This document shows, piece by piece, positions 35,771 to 45,051 of a DNA stretch of 64,000 bases. The stretch lies in NCBI GenBank assembly GCA_023383015.1, contig JAHDXW010000004.1:114836-178835 (forward strand). The letters are read 5' to 3'. Every line of letters starts with the position of its first letter. The stretch's first letter is position 1. The DNA is from Paracoccaceae bacterium. Its GTDB lineage: Bacteria; Pseudomonadota; Alphaproteobacteria; Rhodobacterales; Rhodobacteraceae. A program made the translations under genes and the position numbers. The notes under the pieces are model-generated. The model was given only the letters and a program-made list of their open reading frames with translations, was not told the DNA's origin and made no database searches.

Positions 35771-37255
35771 ATGCTCGAGCTCTTCCTCGTCAATCTCGGC
35801 CAGCTGCTGGTTCCCCAGACATTGGCAGTCATGCTGGCGGGGCTGCTCGTCGGGCTGTTCTTCGGGGCTCTGCCGGGGCTCAGCGCGACCATGGCGGTGG
35901 CGCTGCTGCTGCCCGTCACCTTCGCCATGGAGGCCGATGTCGGCATCGCAATGCTGATCGCCACCTACATCGGCGGCATCACCGGCGGGCTGGTGTCGGC
36001 GACGCTCCTGCGCATCCCGGGCACGCCGTCGTCGATCGCCACCACCTTCGACGGCTATCCGCTCGCCCGCTCGGGCGAGGCGACGAAGGCGCTTGCGACC
36101 GCCATGGTAGCCAGCGCCGTCGGCGGTCTGATGAGCCTCGTGGTCCTCGTTGCCTTCGCCCCGGTGCTGGCGAGCGTCGCGATCCGCTTCGGGCCGCAGG
36201 AGTTCACCTCGCTGACCATCGCGGCGCTGATGCTGGTGGTCGTCCTGTCGCAGGGCAACCTCCTGAAGGGGCTGCTGTCGGCGGCACTGGGCCTGGCCGT
36301 CGCCACGGTCGGCTTCGCGCCGATCGGCGGCGCCCAGCGCTTCACATTCGGAACCATCGACCTTGCCGCGGGCATCGGCATCGTCCCCTTCATGGTCGGA
36401 CTCTTCGCCATCTCCGAGATGATCCGGCAGACGGTCGAGCCCTCGCTGCGCATCAGGCCCAGCTTCGATGTCCGCGGTACCGGCATCAGATTGGCCGAGT
36501 TCGTCGCCAACGGATGGAACATGCTGCGCTCGGGTGTGATCGGCATTGTCATCGGCATCCTTCCCGGCATCGGCGGCTCGGCTTCCAACCTCGTCGCCTA
36601 TGGCGCTGCCCGACAGGCGTCGAAGACGCCGGAGCGCTTCGGGAAGGGCGAGGTCGCCGGCATCTATGCCTCCGAGACCGCCAACAACGCCAGCGTCGGC
36701 GGGGCGCTCCTGCCGCTGATCACGCTCGGCATTCCGGGCGACGGGGTGACCGCCATCCTGATCGGCGGCTTCACCATCCACGGGCTGCAGCCCGGGCCAC
36801 TTCTGTTCCGCAACGCGCCCGATCTGATCGGGATGATCTATGCCGCGTTCTTCACCGCAACCCTCCTGCTTCTCGCCATCCAGTTGCTCACCATCCACCT
36901 CTTTCCGCGCGTCCTGCTGACGCCCCGCCACCTGCTGCTGCCGATCCTCGTCATGCTGATGGTGGTCGGGACCTATGCCTCGGGCAACCGGCTGTTCGAC
37001 GTGTGGCTGATGCTCGGCTTCGGGGTTCTCGGCTACGGCATGGAGCGGTACGGCTTCCCGCTCGGGCCGATGGTCCTCGGTTTCGTGCTCGGCCCGATCT
37101 TCGAGACCAGCCTTCGCCGCGCCGTCATGTTCTCGGGCGGGGATTTCATGCCTTTTGTCACACGTCCGGTCTCGGCCGTCCTTCTCCTGATGGCGGCAGC
37201 CCTGCTCGCCTACGGCCTGCTCGGCCTTGCCCGCGGGCGGCGCCCGCGGTCCTGA
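35771..37255 (+). CDS. tctA: Tripartite tricarboxylate transporter large membrane subunit TctA
   Basis: A 494-residue polytopic permease with about 11-12 hydrophobic helices and full family length. Near the N-terminus the conserved FFGALPGLSATMAVALLLPV is followed by MLIATYIGGITGGLVSATLLR and RIPGTPSSIATTFDGYPLA. The second repeat has GIVIGILPGIGGSASNLVAYG and ASETANNASVGGALLPLITLGIPG. These are the TctA signature motifs. It is the last gene of the dehydratase-to-importer operon. Confidence 0.95.
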   Translation: MLELFLVNLGQLLVPQTLAVMLAGLLVGLFFGALPGLSATMAVALLLPVTFAMEADVGIAMLIATYIGGITGGLVSATLLRIPGTPSSIATTFDGYPLARSGEATKALATAMVASAVGGLMSLVVLVAFAPVLASVAIRFGPQEFTSLTIAALMLVVVLSQGNLLKGLLSAALGLAVATVGFAPIGGAQRFTFGTIDLAAGIGIVPFMVGLFAISEMIRQTVEPSLRIRPSFDVRGTGIRLAEFVANGWNMLRSGVIGIVIGILPGIGGSASNLVAYGAARQASKTPERFGKGEVAGIYASETANNASVGGALLPLITLGIPGDGVTAILIGGFTIHGLQPGPLLFRNAPDLIGMIYAAFFTATLLLLAIQLLTIHLFPRVLLTPRHLLLPILVMLMVVGTYASGNRLFDVWLMLGFGVLGYGMERYGFPLGPMVLGFVLGPIFETSLRRAVMFSGGDFMPFVTRPVSAVLLLMAAALLAYGLLGLARGRRPRS

Positions 37256-37346
37256 CGTCACTACCGGGGACTACACGCCCCACCCTTGTCATTAAAGTGG
37301 AGGATGCAGCACCCCGAAGCGACCGCGGTCACTGCCCGCAGGCCGC

Positions 37347-37385
37347 GTTCAGACAGGTTTCGGCAGAATTTCGGTCCCGTTTCGG
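37347..37385. promoter_or_regulatory. Direct repeats with 11-bp period, PhoB-box-like
   Basis: TTTCGG occurs at 37358, 37369 and 37380, exactly 11 bases apart, and a degenerate copy GTTCAG at 37347 keeps the phase. OmpR/PhoB-type winged helix proteins bind such head-to-tail repeats, and a winged-helix regulator gene of that type begins at 37793. This is the most structured part of the 206 bases between tctA and 37462. Confidence 0.5.
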
Positions 37386-37461
37386 CGACACGGACCTCGA
37401 GACGGCGCAATCCTGCCGACGGCGGCCGGATGTTCCGGCCCACTGCGGGAGATGCAGGCCG

Positions 37462-37830
37462 ATGCTTCGCCGGACCCCATCCGACCGCCATCCCGGACCG
37501 CACTCCACCGGGCAGGAGGACGCCGCCTGCGGGCTGCCCGACCCGCTGTCCCCGGACGATCCCGGGCGCGGCGCCTGGGCCAGCGAGGCGCTGTGCGCCG
37601 ACCTGCCCGATTTCGGGCCCTTCGCCGACCGCCTGGCGATTCTGGGGATCTGCAATCCCCGCGCCCTCGAAGGGGACGCGCCCGGCCCGGGCCGCCTGTT
37701 CGGCGCGGTGGCCGCCGCGATCGGGGCCGGTCTCTTGACGTACCTGACGCATTGCCGTCGACTCCTCGCCGTGCACAGCGGGGAGCCATCGGTTGAATCA
37801 TCCGCAACAGGGGCTCGTCAGGATCGGTGA
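37462..37830 (+). CDS. Hypothetical protein
   Basis: A possible 122-residue protein of unknown function. Codon third positions are strongly G/C as in neighbouring genes, and the middle reads naturally (ADLPDFGPFADRLAILGI and RLFGAVAAAIGAGLLTYLTH), with one hydrophobic segment near residue 90. The last 38 bases overlap the start of the winged-helix regulator. No family is recognisable. It could be a real small gene coupled to the regulator, or a non-coding leader that happens to be open, which is common at this GC content. Confidence 0.35.
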   Translation: MLRRTPSDRHPGPHSTGQEDAACGLPDPLSPDDPGRGAWASEALCADLPDFGPFADRLAILGICNPRALEGDAPGPGRLFGAVAAAIGAGLLTYLTHCRRLLAVHSGEPSVESSATGARQDR

Positions 37831-39341
37831 CTGCACGCTCGACCTCGCGGCAGGCCAGCTCTTCCGGAACGCGACGCCGGTGCACCTGCGCGCCAAGAGC
37901 TTCGGGGTTCTGCGCCATCTGGCGCTCAACCCGGGCCGGGTGGTCGGCAAGGACGAGCTGTTCCACACGCTCTGGGCGGGAATCGCCGTCACCGAGGACA
38001 CGCTGACGCAGTCGATCCGCGAGGTTCGGGCGGCACTCGGCACCGCGGGGGCCGCGATGCTGCGGACCGTGCCGCGGCGTGGCTATGTGCTGGACCTGTC
38101 GGTGCCCGGGTCCGAGGCCGGCGCGGCGGCGGTGGCGTCCGCCCCTTGTCGTGATCCTGCCCCTTGCGGTCGCCACACCCGTCCCCGCCGACGCCGCGCT
38201 GATCGACGGGATCGTCGAGGAGATCACCCACGCTGCCGCCCGTTACGGCCAAGTGCGCGTGATCGCCCGGCATTCGGCCTTCCAGTTCCGCCCCGGCACG
38301 ACCGCCCCGGCGGAGGCCGCGCGCCGGCTGGCGGCGGATTATTTCGTCGAGGGAACGGCGCGACGCATCGGGAACGATCTGCAGCTTTCGCCGGCGCTGT
38401 GCGAGACGAGGAGCGGCCGGCAGCTCTGGGGCGAGACCATCCGCCTGTCTGCGGCCGGTCTCCGCGAGGTGCCGTCGCTGATCGCCCACCGCATCGTCAG
38501 CCGCATGGCCCTCGACCTCGAGCGCGGGATCAGGATGCTGCCGGCCGCCCAGGGCACCGGCAGCCTCGATGCCTACCAGCACTTCGTGGCCGGCGTCGCG
38601 CTGCTGCGCCAGTACGGCGAAGGCGTGAACGAGCGCGGACGCAACCATCTGGACGCGGCGCTGCGCCTCGACCCCGGCTTCGCCCTGGCGCATGCCTATC
38701 GCGGCATGGCCGAGCTGGTGATCAACCGCTACTCATCGGCCTCGCCCGAGGCCATGCAGCGGACGCTCGACCATACCGCGCGGGCCATCGCGCTCGCCCC
38801 CGACGAGGCGCGCTGCCACTGGGTCATGGGACTGGTCCGGATGTGCTGTCGGCAGCACGCGGCATCGGAGCTTCACCTGCGCCGTGCCCTCGAGCTGAAT
38901 CCCGCCGACCCCGACATTCTGGCCCTGATGGGCTACCTCAGGACCATGCGCGGTGCGCCGGCGGAAGGCGTCGACTGGCTGCAGCGCGCTGTCGCCCTGA
39001 ATCCGCTGCATCCGGCATGGTATAATGCCGATCTTGCGGTCGCGCTGCATCATGCCGGCCGGCACCGCGAGGCCATCGCGCAACTCCAGATGGTGCCACG
39101 CACCAGTGCCTTGAGACATACCAGACTGGCCGGCTGCCATGCGGCGCTTGGCGATCTGGGCGCCGCCGCGCACCACATCGCCGAGGCCAAGGCCGCCATC
39201 CCGGGCTGGAATCCCGTGGAGGATTTCCGCAGGCGCGTCGAGGTGGAGCATCCCGACAGCCTCGGCTCCATCCTTCATGACATCGAGCAAGCGGTCAAGG
39301 CGTGGCGGAGCGCAGGAACGTACAGCAGCTTCCGGCGCTGA
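37793..39341 (+). pseudogene. Winged-helix (OmpR/CadC-type) TPR regulator with a frameshift
   Basis: The first part, from TTG at 37793, encodes a PhoB/CadC-type winged helix (LVRIGDCTLDLAAGQLFR, LRAKSFGVLRHLALNPGRVV, VTEDTLTQSIREVRAAL, then TVPRRGYVLDL). Near 38130-38145 the coding sense moves by one base into the +1 frame. There it continues as VVILPLAVATPVPADAALID, FVEGTARRIGNDLQLSPALC and a C-terminal half of TPR-like helices with NHLDAALRLDPGFALAHAYR and HLRRALELNPADPDILALMG. Together they form a normal CadC-like/TPR transcription regulator of about 515 residues. In the sequence as given one base must be skipped to read it whole, so it is either a young pseudogene, a sequencing error or, less likely, a programmed shift. 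Confidence 0.8.
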
Positions 39342-39693
39342 AGAAGGAACCTGCGGTCAGGATCATCCCCGACCGCGCCGAAGAGCCTGGCCTGACGGGC
39401 CACTCGGCGGCCAGCCCCCCTGCCCGATCGGTTCCGGTCCCGCGCGGAGAATGCGCGAACCGGCAGCCGCCCGCCGTGCGAAGCCCCCCGGCAGCCGACG
39501 ACAACCGGCCACGCGAATCCTGTTGACTGGTCGTGCCGATTTCATAAATTCCAAGCCAGACCAGTCCAGATCGAGGTCGGGCCATGCAAGCCGGTCGGAA
39601 AGTCGGGGTGGAGGGATGCCGCGAGCACCTCGCGGCCCCTCTCCGCCAATGGTCCGCCATGTCCGCCGGCGCACGCCGGCGGGGCGGTCCCCG
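39342..39693. other. Intergenic leader upstream of the second ABC operon
   Basis: No gene is supported in the first half. The second half contains the promoter and operator listed below and an open stretch in frame with the ATPase gene from possible starts at 39616 or 39649. Its Arg/Pro-rich composition (for example HVRRRTPAGRSP) looks non-coding. Confidence 0.5.
39523..39569 (+). promoter_or_regulatory. Putative promoter with HutC-type operator, second ABC operon
   Basis: TTGACT (39523-39528), a 16-base spacer and TAAATT (39545-39550) are followed six bases later by CCAGACCAGTCCAG (39556-39569). GACTGGTC (39525-39532) and GACCAGTC (39559-39566) are an exact inverted repeat across the promoter. 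The 14-base motif recurs with the same spacing at 45823-45836. The half sites resemble GntR/HutC operators of the ACTGGTCTAGACCAGT type. Confidence 0.7.
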
Positions 39694-40716
39694 GTGACCG
39701 ATGCCTTTCACGGCGCGGCGAAGGTACCCGGCGCCCGTCCCCCCGGCCAGCCGCGCGAGACCACACCCGCCGGGCCGATCCTGTCGGTTGAGGACCTGCG
39801 CGTCCGGTTCGGCCCCACCCATGCGGTCTCGGGCGTGTCGTTCCAGCTCCGGCCGGGCGAGTTCTACGGCATCGTCGGTGAATCGGGGTCGGGCAAGAGC
39901 GTCACTGCGCGGGCAATCGTCAACCTTCTGTCTGCCAGCGCCACGGTGTCGGGCGCGATCCGGTTCCGCGGCGAGGACGTGCTCGCCGCCAGCGAGGCGC
40001 GGTTGCAGCAGCTGCGTGGCGCCGAGATCGGCTTTGTCTTTCAGGATGCCATCGCCGCGCTCGATCCCGTCTACACGGTCGGTTCGCAACTCGTCGAGGC
40101 GCTGCGCGCCGGGCCGCAGCGGCTGGGGCGGGCGGCCTCGGTGGCGCGGGCCGGGGCGCTTCTGGCCGAGGTAGGCATCGCCGACCCCGGGCGCTGCATG
40201 GCAAGCTATCCCCACCAGCTTTCCGGGGGGATGCGCCAGCGCGTCGTGATCGCCGCGGCGCTGATCTCGGGACCGTCGCTGGTGATCGCGGACGAGCCGA
40301 CCACAGCCCTCGACGTAACGGTGCAGCGCCAGGTTCTGGACCTGCTGCGCGGCATCGCCACCGCCCGCGGACTTGCGGTGATACTGATCACCCACGACCT
40401 CGGCGTGATCGCCCAGGTCTGCCACCGTGTCGCGGTGTTCTATGGCGGGCTGATGGTCGAAGAGGCCGACACCCGCAGCCTGTTCCGGAACCCACGCCAC
40501 CCCTATACCGCGGCGCTGATCGAGTCGCTGCCTCAGCTCGGCCGGCGCGTGCCGTTCCGTGCCATTCCCGGTGTGCCGCCGCAGATCCGCGCGCCGCTGG
40601 CCGCCTGCCCCTTCGCGCCGCGATGCAGCCGCGTGCTGCCCGTCTGCACGGCGCGGGTGCCCGAGGAAACCTTGGCCGGCGACCGCCGGCACCGCTGCGC
40701 GAACCCCCGGCCATGA
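39694..40716 (+). CDS. ABC transporter ATP-binding protein, DppD type
   Basis: About 340 residues from the GTG at 39694 (VTDAFHGAAK); ATG codons at 39649 and 39616 would add an Arg-rich extension. Walker A GESGSGKSVTARAI, signature QLSGGMRQRVVIAAALI and Walker B LVIADEPTTALD are all present. The C-terminal oligopeptide-type domain has NPRHPYTAALIESLPQLG and the Cys-rich PLAACPFAPRCSRVLPVCTA, which in OppD/DppD proteins binds a 4Fe-4S cluster. It energises uptake with the DppF-type partner, whose gene overlaps by ATGA. Unlike the first importer in this window, the two ATPases are not fused. Confidence 0.93.
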   Translation: MTDAFHGAAKVPGARPPGQPRETTPAGPILSVEDLRVRFGPTHAVSGVSFQLRPGEFYGIVGESGSGKSVTARAIVNLLSASATVSGAIRFRGEDVLAASEARLQQLRGAEIGFVFQDAIAALDPVYTVGSQLVEALRAGPQRLGRAASVARAGALLAEVGIADPGRCMASYPHQLSGGMRQRVVIAAALISGPSLVIADEPTTALDVTVQRQVLDLLRGIATARGLAVILITHDLGVIAQVCHRVAVFYGGLMVEEADTRSLFRNPRHPYTAALIESLPQLGRRVPFRAIPGVPPQIRAPLAACPFAPRCSRVLPVCTARVPEETLAGDRRHRCANPRP

Positions 40717-41531
40717 GCGCGACGATGCAGGCAGTCGCGGCCAGGCCGATGATCGTCGCGCGAAACCTGCGGCGCGTCTTCCAGGCCGGCCACAGCTACA
40801 GCCTGAACCGGCGCCGGGTGGTGGCGGTCGACGATGCGAGCTTTGATGTCGGCGAGGCCACGACCTTCGGCATCGTGGGCGAGTCCGGATCGGGCAAGAG
40901 TACCACCGCGCGGATGCTCTGCAAGCTCGAGCGGATCGACGGCGGCAGCATCTCGGTGGACGGGCGCGATGTCGCCGCGATCCGCGGCCACGCCGAGTTG
41001 CTGGCCTTCCGGCGCACGATGCAGATGGTGTTCCAGGATCCCCACGCCGCACTCAACCCGCACTGGCGGGTCGGAGACCTTGTGGGCGAGGGTCTGCGCG
41101 TCCACGGGCTGTGCCCCCCGCGCGAGCGCGAGGACCGCGTCGTGGAGCTGCTCGAGCGGTGCGGGCTGGGCGCCGAAGCCTTGCGCCGCTATCCACACGA
41201 GTTCTCCGGCGGCCAGCGCCAGCGCATCTGCATCGCCAGGGCGCTGGCGGTCGAGCCGAAGATCCTCGTGCTCGACGAGCCAGTCTCTGCCCTCGACGTC
41301 TCGATCCAGGCGCAGATTCTCATCCTCCTGCAGGATCTCCAGCGTCGGTTCGGGATGACCTACGTCCTTATCTCGCACAACCTCGCGGTGGTGGAGCACA
41401 TGTGCGACCACATCGCGGTGATGCGCGCCGGCCGGATCGTCGAGGCCGGCCGCTCCGAGGATGTCATCCATCGTCCGCAGCACGACTACACCGTCGAACT
41501 GCTGCGTTCGACGCCCGTCATCGCATTCTAG
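40713..41531 (+). CDS. ABC transporter ATP-binding protein, DppF type
   Basis: A 272-residue ATPase starting at 40713 in an ATGA overlap with the DppD-type gene. Walker A GESGSGKSTTARMLCKLE, Q-loop MQMVFQDPHAALNPHWRV, signature FSGGQRQRICIARALAV and Walker B ILVLDEPVSALDVS are intact. The C-terminus is shorter than in many DppF proteins and lacks the Cys-rich extension. It forms the heterodimeric motor of the second oligopeptide-type importer. The binding-protein gene follows after 29 bases. Confidence 0.93.
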   Translation: MSATMQAVAARPMIVARNLRRVFQAGHSYSLNRRRVVAVDDASFDVGEATTFGIVGESGSGKSTTARMLCKLERIDGGSISVDGRDVAAIRGHAELLAFRRTMQMVFQDPHAALNPHWRVGDLVGEGLRVHGLCPPREREDRVVELLERCGLGAEALRRYPHEFSGGQRQRICIARALAVEPKILVLDEPVSALDVSIQAQILILLQDLQRRFGMTYVLISHNLAVVEHMCDHIAVMRAGRIVEAGRSEDVIHRPQHDYTVELLRSTPVIAF

Positions 41532-41560
41532 AGGTAGTCCAACCGGGAGGGAGATACCCC

Positions 41561-43060
41561 ATGTTGTTGAAGAGGACGGTACAGGCCGCGACAGCCCTGT
41601 TGCTCGCCACCGTGATGGCGACGACGGAAGCTGCCGCCGCGGACGTCACCCTGGTCGTGGGTCAGGCGGTACGCCCCACGCAGTTCCATCCGCTGCTGGC
41701 GCCCGGCGGAGGGCGGGAAACCCGCGCGATCAAGCGGCAGATATTCGATGCGCTGGTTGTCCAGGACGACAACCTGCGCCCGCAGCCCCAGCTCGCGAAG
41801 TCCTGGACGATCGAGAACGACGTCCGCTGGATCTTCGAACTGCGCGACGACGTGAGCTTTCACAACGCCGAGCGGTTCAACGCCGAGACCGTGAAGTGGA
41901 ACCTCGAGCGCATCCTCGATCCCAACAGCACGGCCCCCGGGGCCTCCACCCTGCGCACGCTGATCGAATCGGTCGAGGTGACGGGCGAGTACCAGGTCAC
42001 CGTCACCACCAAGAGCCCGGCCCCGACACTGCTGATCACGCTGGCCTTCGTCGAGCTTGCGCCGAAGAACCTGGTCGAGGAAGTCGGCGACGAGGCCTTC
42101 GCGGCGGCACCGATCGGGACCGGGCCGTTCCTGTTCGTCAGCCGCGACGGGTCCACCGTGCAGTTGAAGCGAAATGACGCCTACTGGGGCGGCCCCGCGG
42201 CGAGCGCCGAAGTCACCTTCACTACCATTCCCGAGCTGTCGTCGCGGATTGCGGCGCTGCGCGCGGGCGAGATCCATATCGCCGACCAGATCCCCCCCGA
42301 CCAGGTGGTGCAGTTGTCGGGCAACGTCGCGCCCGCCACCGCGACCGGAACCCGAATCTTCTTCATGGCGATGAACGTCAACGAGCCGCCCTTCGACAGC
42401 GTCGCGGTGCGGCAGGCGGTTGCGCTGGCCTTCGACCGCGACCTCATCGCGCAGGCGCTCTACGGTGGCCGGGCGCGGCCGCTGAACCAGCCGGCGTTCC
42501 CCGAGATGTTCGGCTACCAGCCCGACCTCGCGGGCTTCCGGTACGATCCCGCCGCTGCCCGCGCGGTGCTCTCGACGGTGACGGCGCCTGTCACGCTCAG
42601 TGTCCGGCAGGTCGACTTCGTGCTGGCGCAGGCGGTCGCGGGGTTCCTTGCCGACGCCGGACTGAAGGTTGAGCTGGCGCTGGTCGAGGACGCGGCGTTC
42701 AACGACAGCATCACCGGCGGGCGCCTGCAGTCCTACGTGAGCTCCTGGGGTGTCGCCGAGGGTGACGTCGACGCAATCCTGCACCCGCATTTCTGGAGCG
42801 AGCGCGGGGCGAACCGGCGCTACACGAACTATGCGAATCCCGCACTCGACGCACTTTTCTACGAGGGACGCTCGACCACCGACAGCGCGCGCCGCTTCGC
42901 GGTCTATGCCGATGCCCTGCGGCTCCTGGTGGACGAGGCGCCGTGGGCGGTGCTGGTCAACCCGATGGACATCTACGGCGTCTCCAACGACCTGACGGGT
43001 TGGATGCCGTCGCCGACCGGCATGTACCGGATCAACGAGGCCAGGGTCGGCGGCAACTGA
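41561..43060 (+). CDS. ABC transporter substrate-binding protein, peptide/opine family 5
   Basis: A 499-residue periplasmic binding protein with signal peptide AATALLLATVMATTEAAAA. Family motifs: RQIFDALVVQDDNLRPQPQL, the PQLAKSWTIENDVRWIFELR block, VSFHNAERFNAETVKWNLER, AAPIGTGPFLFVSRDGSTV and RQAVALAFDRDLIAQALYGG. The start at 41561 follows GGGAGGGAGATACCCC. Its gene lies between the ATPase and permease genes, an order unlike the first importer. The ligand is unknown, but the same regulator seems to control the downstream hydrolase and glutamate-cyclase-like genes, which suggests an amide- or ester-linked amino-acid derivative. Confidence 0.94.
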   Translation: MLLKRTVQAATALLLATVMATTEAAAADVTLVVGQAVRPTQFHPLLAPGGGRETRAIKRQIFDALVVQDDNLRPQPQLAKSWTIENDVRWIFELRDDVSFHNAERFNAETVKWNLERILDPNSTAPGASTLRTLIESVEVTGEYQVTVTTKSPAPTLLITLAFVELAPKNLVEEVGDEAFAAAPIGTGPFLFVSRDGSTVQLKRNDAYWGGPAASAEVTFTTIPELSSRIAALRAGEIHIADQIPPDQVVQLSGNVAPATATGTRIFFMAMNVNEPPFDSVAVRQAVALAFDRDLIAQALYGGRARPLNQPAFPEMFGYQPDLAGFRYDPAAARAVLSTVTAPVTLSVRQVDFVLAQAVAGFLADAGLKVELALVEDAAFNDSITGGRLQSYVSSWGVAEGDVDAILHPHFWSERGANRRYTNYANPALDALFYEGRSTTDSARRFAVYADALRLLVDEAPWAVLVNPMDIYGVSNDLTGWMPSPTGMYRINEARVGGN

Positions 43061-43087
43061 CCGGCGCATCGGGCTGAAACATCCGGA

Positions 43088-43114
43088 CCGGGCCGCGCAC
43101 GTCGCGCGGCCCGG
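43088..43114 (+). terminator. Hairpin between binding-protein and permease genes (attenuator-like)
   Basis: CCGGGCCGCGC (43088-43098) and GCGCGGCCCGG (43104-43114) form a perfect 11-bp stem with the loop ACGTC, 27 bases after the binding-protein stop codon and 34 before the permease start. There is no U-run. This is the strongest of the four hairpins found at this position in import operons here. Confidence 0.6.
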
Positions 43115-43148
43115 ATGACCGCGGCAAGGGACGTGGACGGGCGGACAG

Positions 43149-44165
43149 ATGCTTCAGACGCTGCTGGACAGACTACTGCAGACGGTCGTCGTGCTGCTGT
43201 TCGTGTCGGTGATCGTCTTCCTGCTGGTCAGGCTCATCCCAGGCGACCCGGTCGACATCTTTCTTGGCGAGGCCACCGTCTCGGACGAGCAGCGCGCAAT
43301 GCTGCGCAGCGAGCACGGGCTCGACCGGCCGATCATCGTGCAGTACGGCGCCTTCCTGGCCAAGGCGGTGCAGGGCGACCTCGGGCGGTCGATCACCCAG
43401 CGCGTGCCGGTTGCCGAATTGCTGGGGCCCGCCTTCCTTGCCACGATTGAACTGGTGATCGCCGGCACGCTCCTGTCGGTGGTGGTGGGAGTGCCGATCG
43501 CCCTGCTTGCGGCGATGCGGCACGGTCGCACTGCCGACCAGGTCACCAGCGCCCTGGCGCTCTTCGGCTATTCGATGCCGACATTCTGGCTCGGCATCAT
43601 GATGATCCTCGTGCTGTCGGTGCATCTGGGCTGGTTCCCGACCGGCGGGCGGATCGCGATGTCGGCCGGGCTGGAGCGCCACACGGGGCTGTTCGTGGTC
43701 GACGCGATCATCACCGGCAACATGCGCGCGCTCGGCTCGGCCCTCCAGCATCTGGTGCTGCCGTCGATCGCGCTTGCGGCGGTGTCGACGGCCTCGCTGA
43801 TGCAGGTGCTGCGAGGCAGCCTGATCAGCATCAGCCAGGAAGAGTTCGTGAGCGCCCTGCGCGCCCGCGGGCTCGGCCGGCCGACGCTCTGGCGGCACAT
43901 GCTGCGCAACGCGGCGCCGCCGACGGTGATCATCATGGGCGTGCGTTTCGGCAGCCTGATCGGCGGCGGGATCGTGCTCGAGACGGTGTTCTCCTGGCCC
44001 GGCCTGGGGCTGCTGATCATCGACGCGATCCGCGCCCGCGACTATCCGGTGGTGCAGGGAGGAGTCCTCGTGATGGCGGCGAGCTTCGTCATCGTCAGCC
44101 TCGTTGTCGACGTGATCCACATCCTCCTGGACCCGAGGATCCGGCAGGGAGAGGCAGGCCGGTGA
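43149..44165 (+). CDS. ABC transporter permease, DppB type
   Basis: A 338-residue membrane protein with six helices. The DppB-like start LQTLLDRLLQTVVVLLFVSV and RLIPGDPVDIFLGEATVSDE are diagnostic, and the coupling loop is EEFVSALRARGLGRPTLWRH before NAAPPTVIIMGVRFG. VLETVFSWPGLGLLIIDAIR closes the family signature. It overlaps the DppC-type gene by GTGA, so the two subunits are translationally coupled. Confidence 0.94.
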   Translation: MLQTLLDRLLQTVVVLLFVSVIVFLLVRLIPGDPVDIFLGEATVSDEQRAMLRSEHGLDRPIIVQYGAFLAKAVQGDLGRSITQRVPVAELLGPAFLATIELVIAGTLLSVVVGVPIALLAAMRHGRTADQVTSALALFGYSMPTFWLGIMMILVLSVHLGWFPTGGRIAMSAGLERHTGLFVVDAIITGNMRALGSALQHLVLPSIALAAVSTASLMQVLRGSLISISQEEFVSALRARGLGRPTLWRHMLRNAAPPTVIIMGVRFGSLIGGGIVLETVFSWPGLGLLIIDAIRARDYPVVQGGVLVMAASFVIVSLVVDVIHILLDPRIRQGEAGR

Positions 44166-45007
44166 CCGCGCGTCGCTTCAGCCTTCCGCCGCTCTATGTG
44201 ACGCTGGCGCTAGGATTCTGCCTGGCGTTCCTGGTGGTGGGCATACTCGCGCCGTGGCTAGCGCCCCTCGATCCCAACGCGCAGAGCCTGCTCAACCGGC
44301 TGCGGCCACCCCTCACCGAGGGCCATCTGCTCGGCACCGACGTGCTGGGGAGGGATGTGCTGTCGCGGCTGATCGCCGGAACCCGGGTGCCGATGGTCGT
44401 GGCGACGGCGGCGGTGTCGCTTTCGGTGCTGATCGGGGTCGCCGTCGGGCTGTTCAGCGGCTATGTCGGCGGGCTGGTCGACACAGTGATCATGCGCCTC
44501 ACCGACGCCTGGCTGGCCTTTCCCTTCATCCTGCTCGCCATCGCCTTCGTTGCCGTGCTGGGACCGGGCCTGACCAACGTGATCATCGCCCTTGTGGTCA
44601 GCCAGTGGGCGGTCTACGTCCGCCTGGTACGGGGGCAGGTGCTTTCGCTGAAGGAGCGGGAATTCGTCCTGTCGGCGCGGATGATCGGCGTCAGCCACCT
44701 GCGCATCGCCGTGCAGCACATCCTTCCGGCGATCATGCCCTCGGTCACCATCGTTGCAACCCTCGAGATCGGCATCGTCATTGCGACCGAGGCCTCGCTG
44801 TCGTTCCTCGGGCTCGGGGTCTCGGCCTCGCAGCCGACCTGGGGCGCGATGCTGGCCGAAGGGCGGGCCTATCTCGCTTCGGCCTGGTGGCTCGCGACCA
44901 TTCCGGGCGCGGCGGTCTTTCTCGTGGTTCTGGCCGTCAACGTGGTCGGCAACCACATCCGCGACATGGTCGACCCGCGCAGCGCCGGCGCGGCGACCAA
45001 GGCATGA
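44162..45007 (+). CDS. ABC transporter permease, DppC type
   Basis: A 281-residue permease starting at GTG 44162 in a GTGA overlap. The diagnostic LLGTDVLGRDVLSRLIAGTR, the helix pair around RLTDAWLAFPFILLAIAFVA, the coupling loop SLKEREFVLSARMIGVSHLR and the final ASLSFLGLGVSASQPTWGAM are all present. It is the last gene of the importer operon. The HutC-type regulator gene is convergent and ends 44 bases on. Confidence 0.94.
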   Translation: MTARRFSLPPLYVTLALGFCLAFLVVGILAPWLAPLDPNAQSLLNRLRPPLTEGHLLGTDVLGRDVLSRLIAGTRVPMVVATAAVSLSVLIGVAVGLFSGYVGGLVDTVIMRLTDAWLAFPFILLAIAFVAVLGPGLTNVIIALVVSQWAVYVRLVRGQVLSLKEREFVLSARMIGVSHLRIAVQHILPAIMPSVTIVATLEIGIVIATEASLSFLGLGVSASQPTWGAMLAEGRAYLASAWWLATIPGAAVFLVVLAVNVVGNHIRDMVDPRSAGAATKA

Positions 45008-45051
45008 CGGCTCGCCCCCGGTCCGGTGGCCGGCGCGATCCGGCGTCCGTG

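Noticed and set aside
38130..38145. Programmed ribosomal frameshift in the winged-helix/TPR regulator.
   Set aside because: There is no obvious slippery heptamer or stimulatory structure, and a shift between two domains of a regulator has no known precedent to me; treated as mutation or sequencing error.
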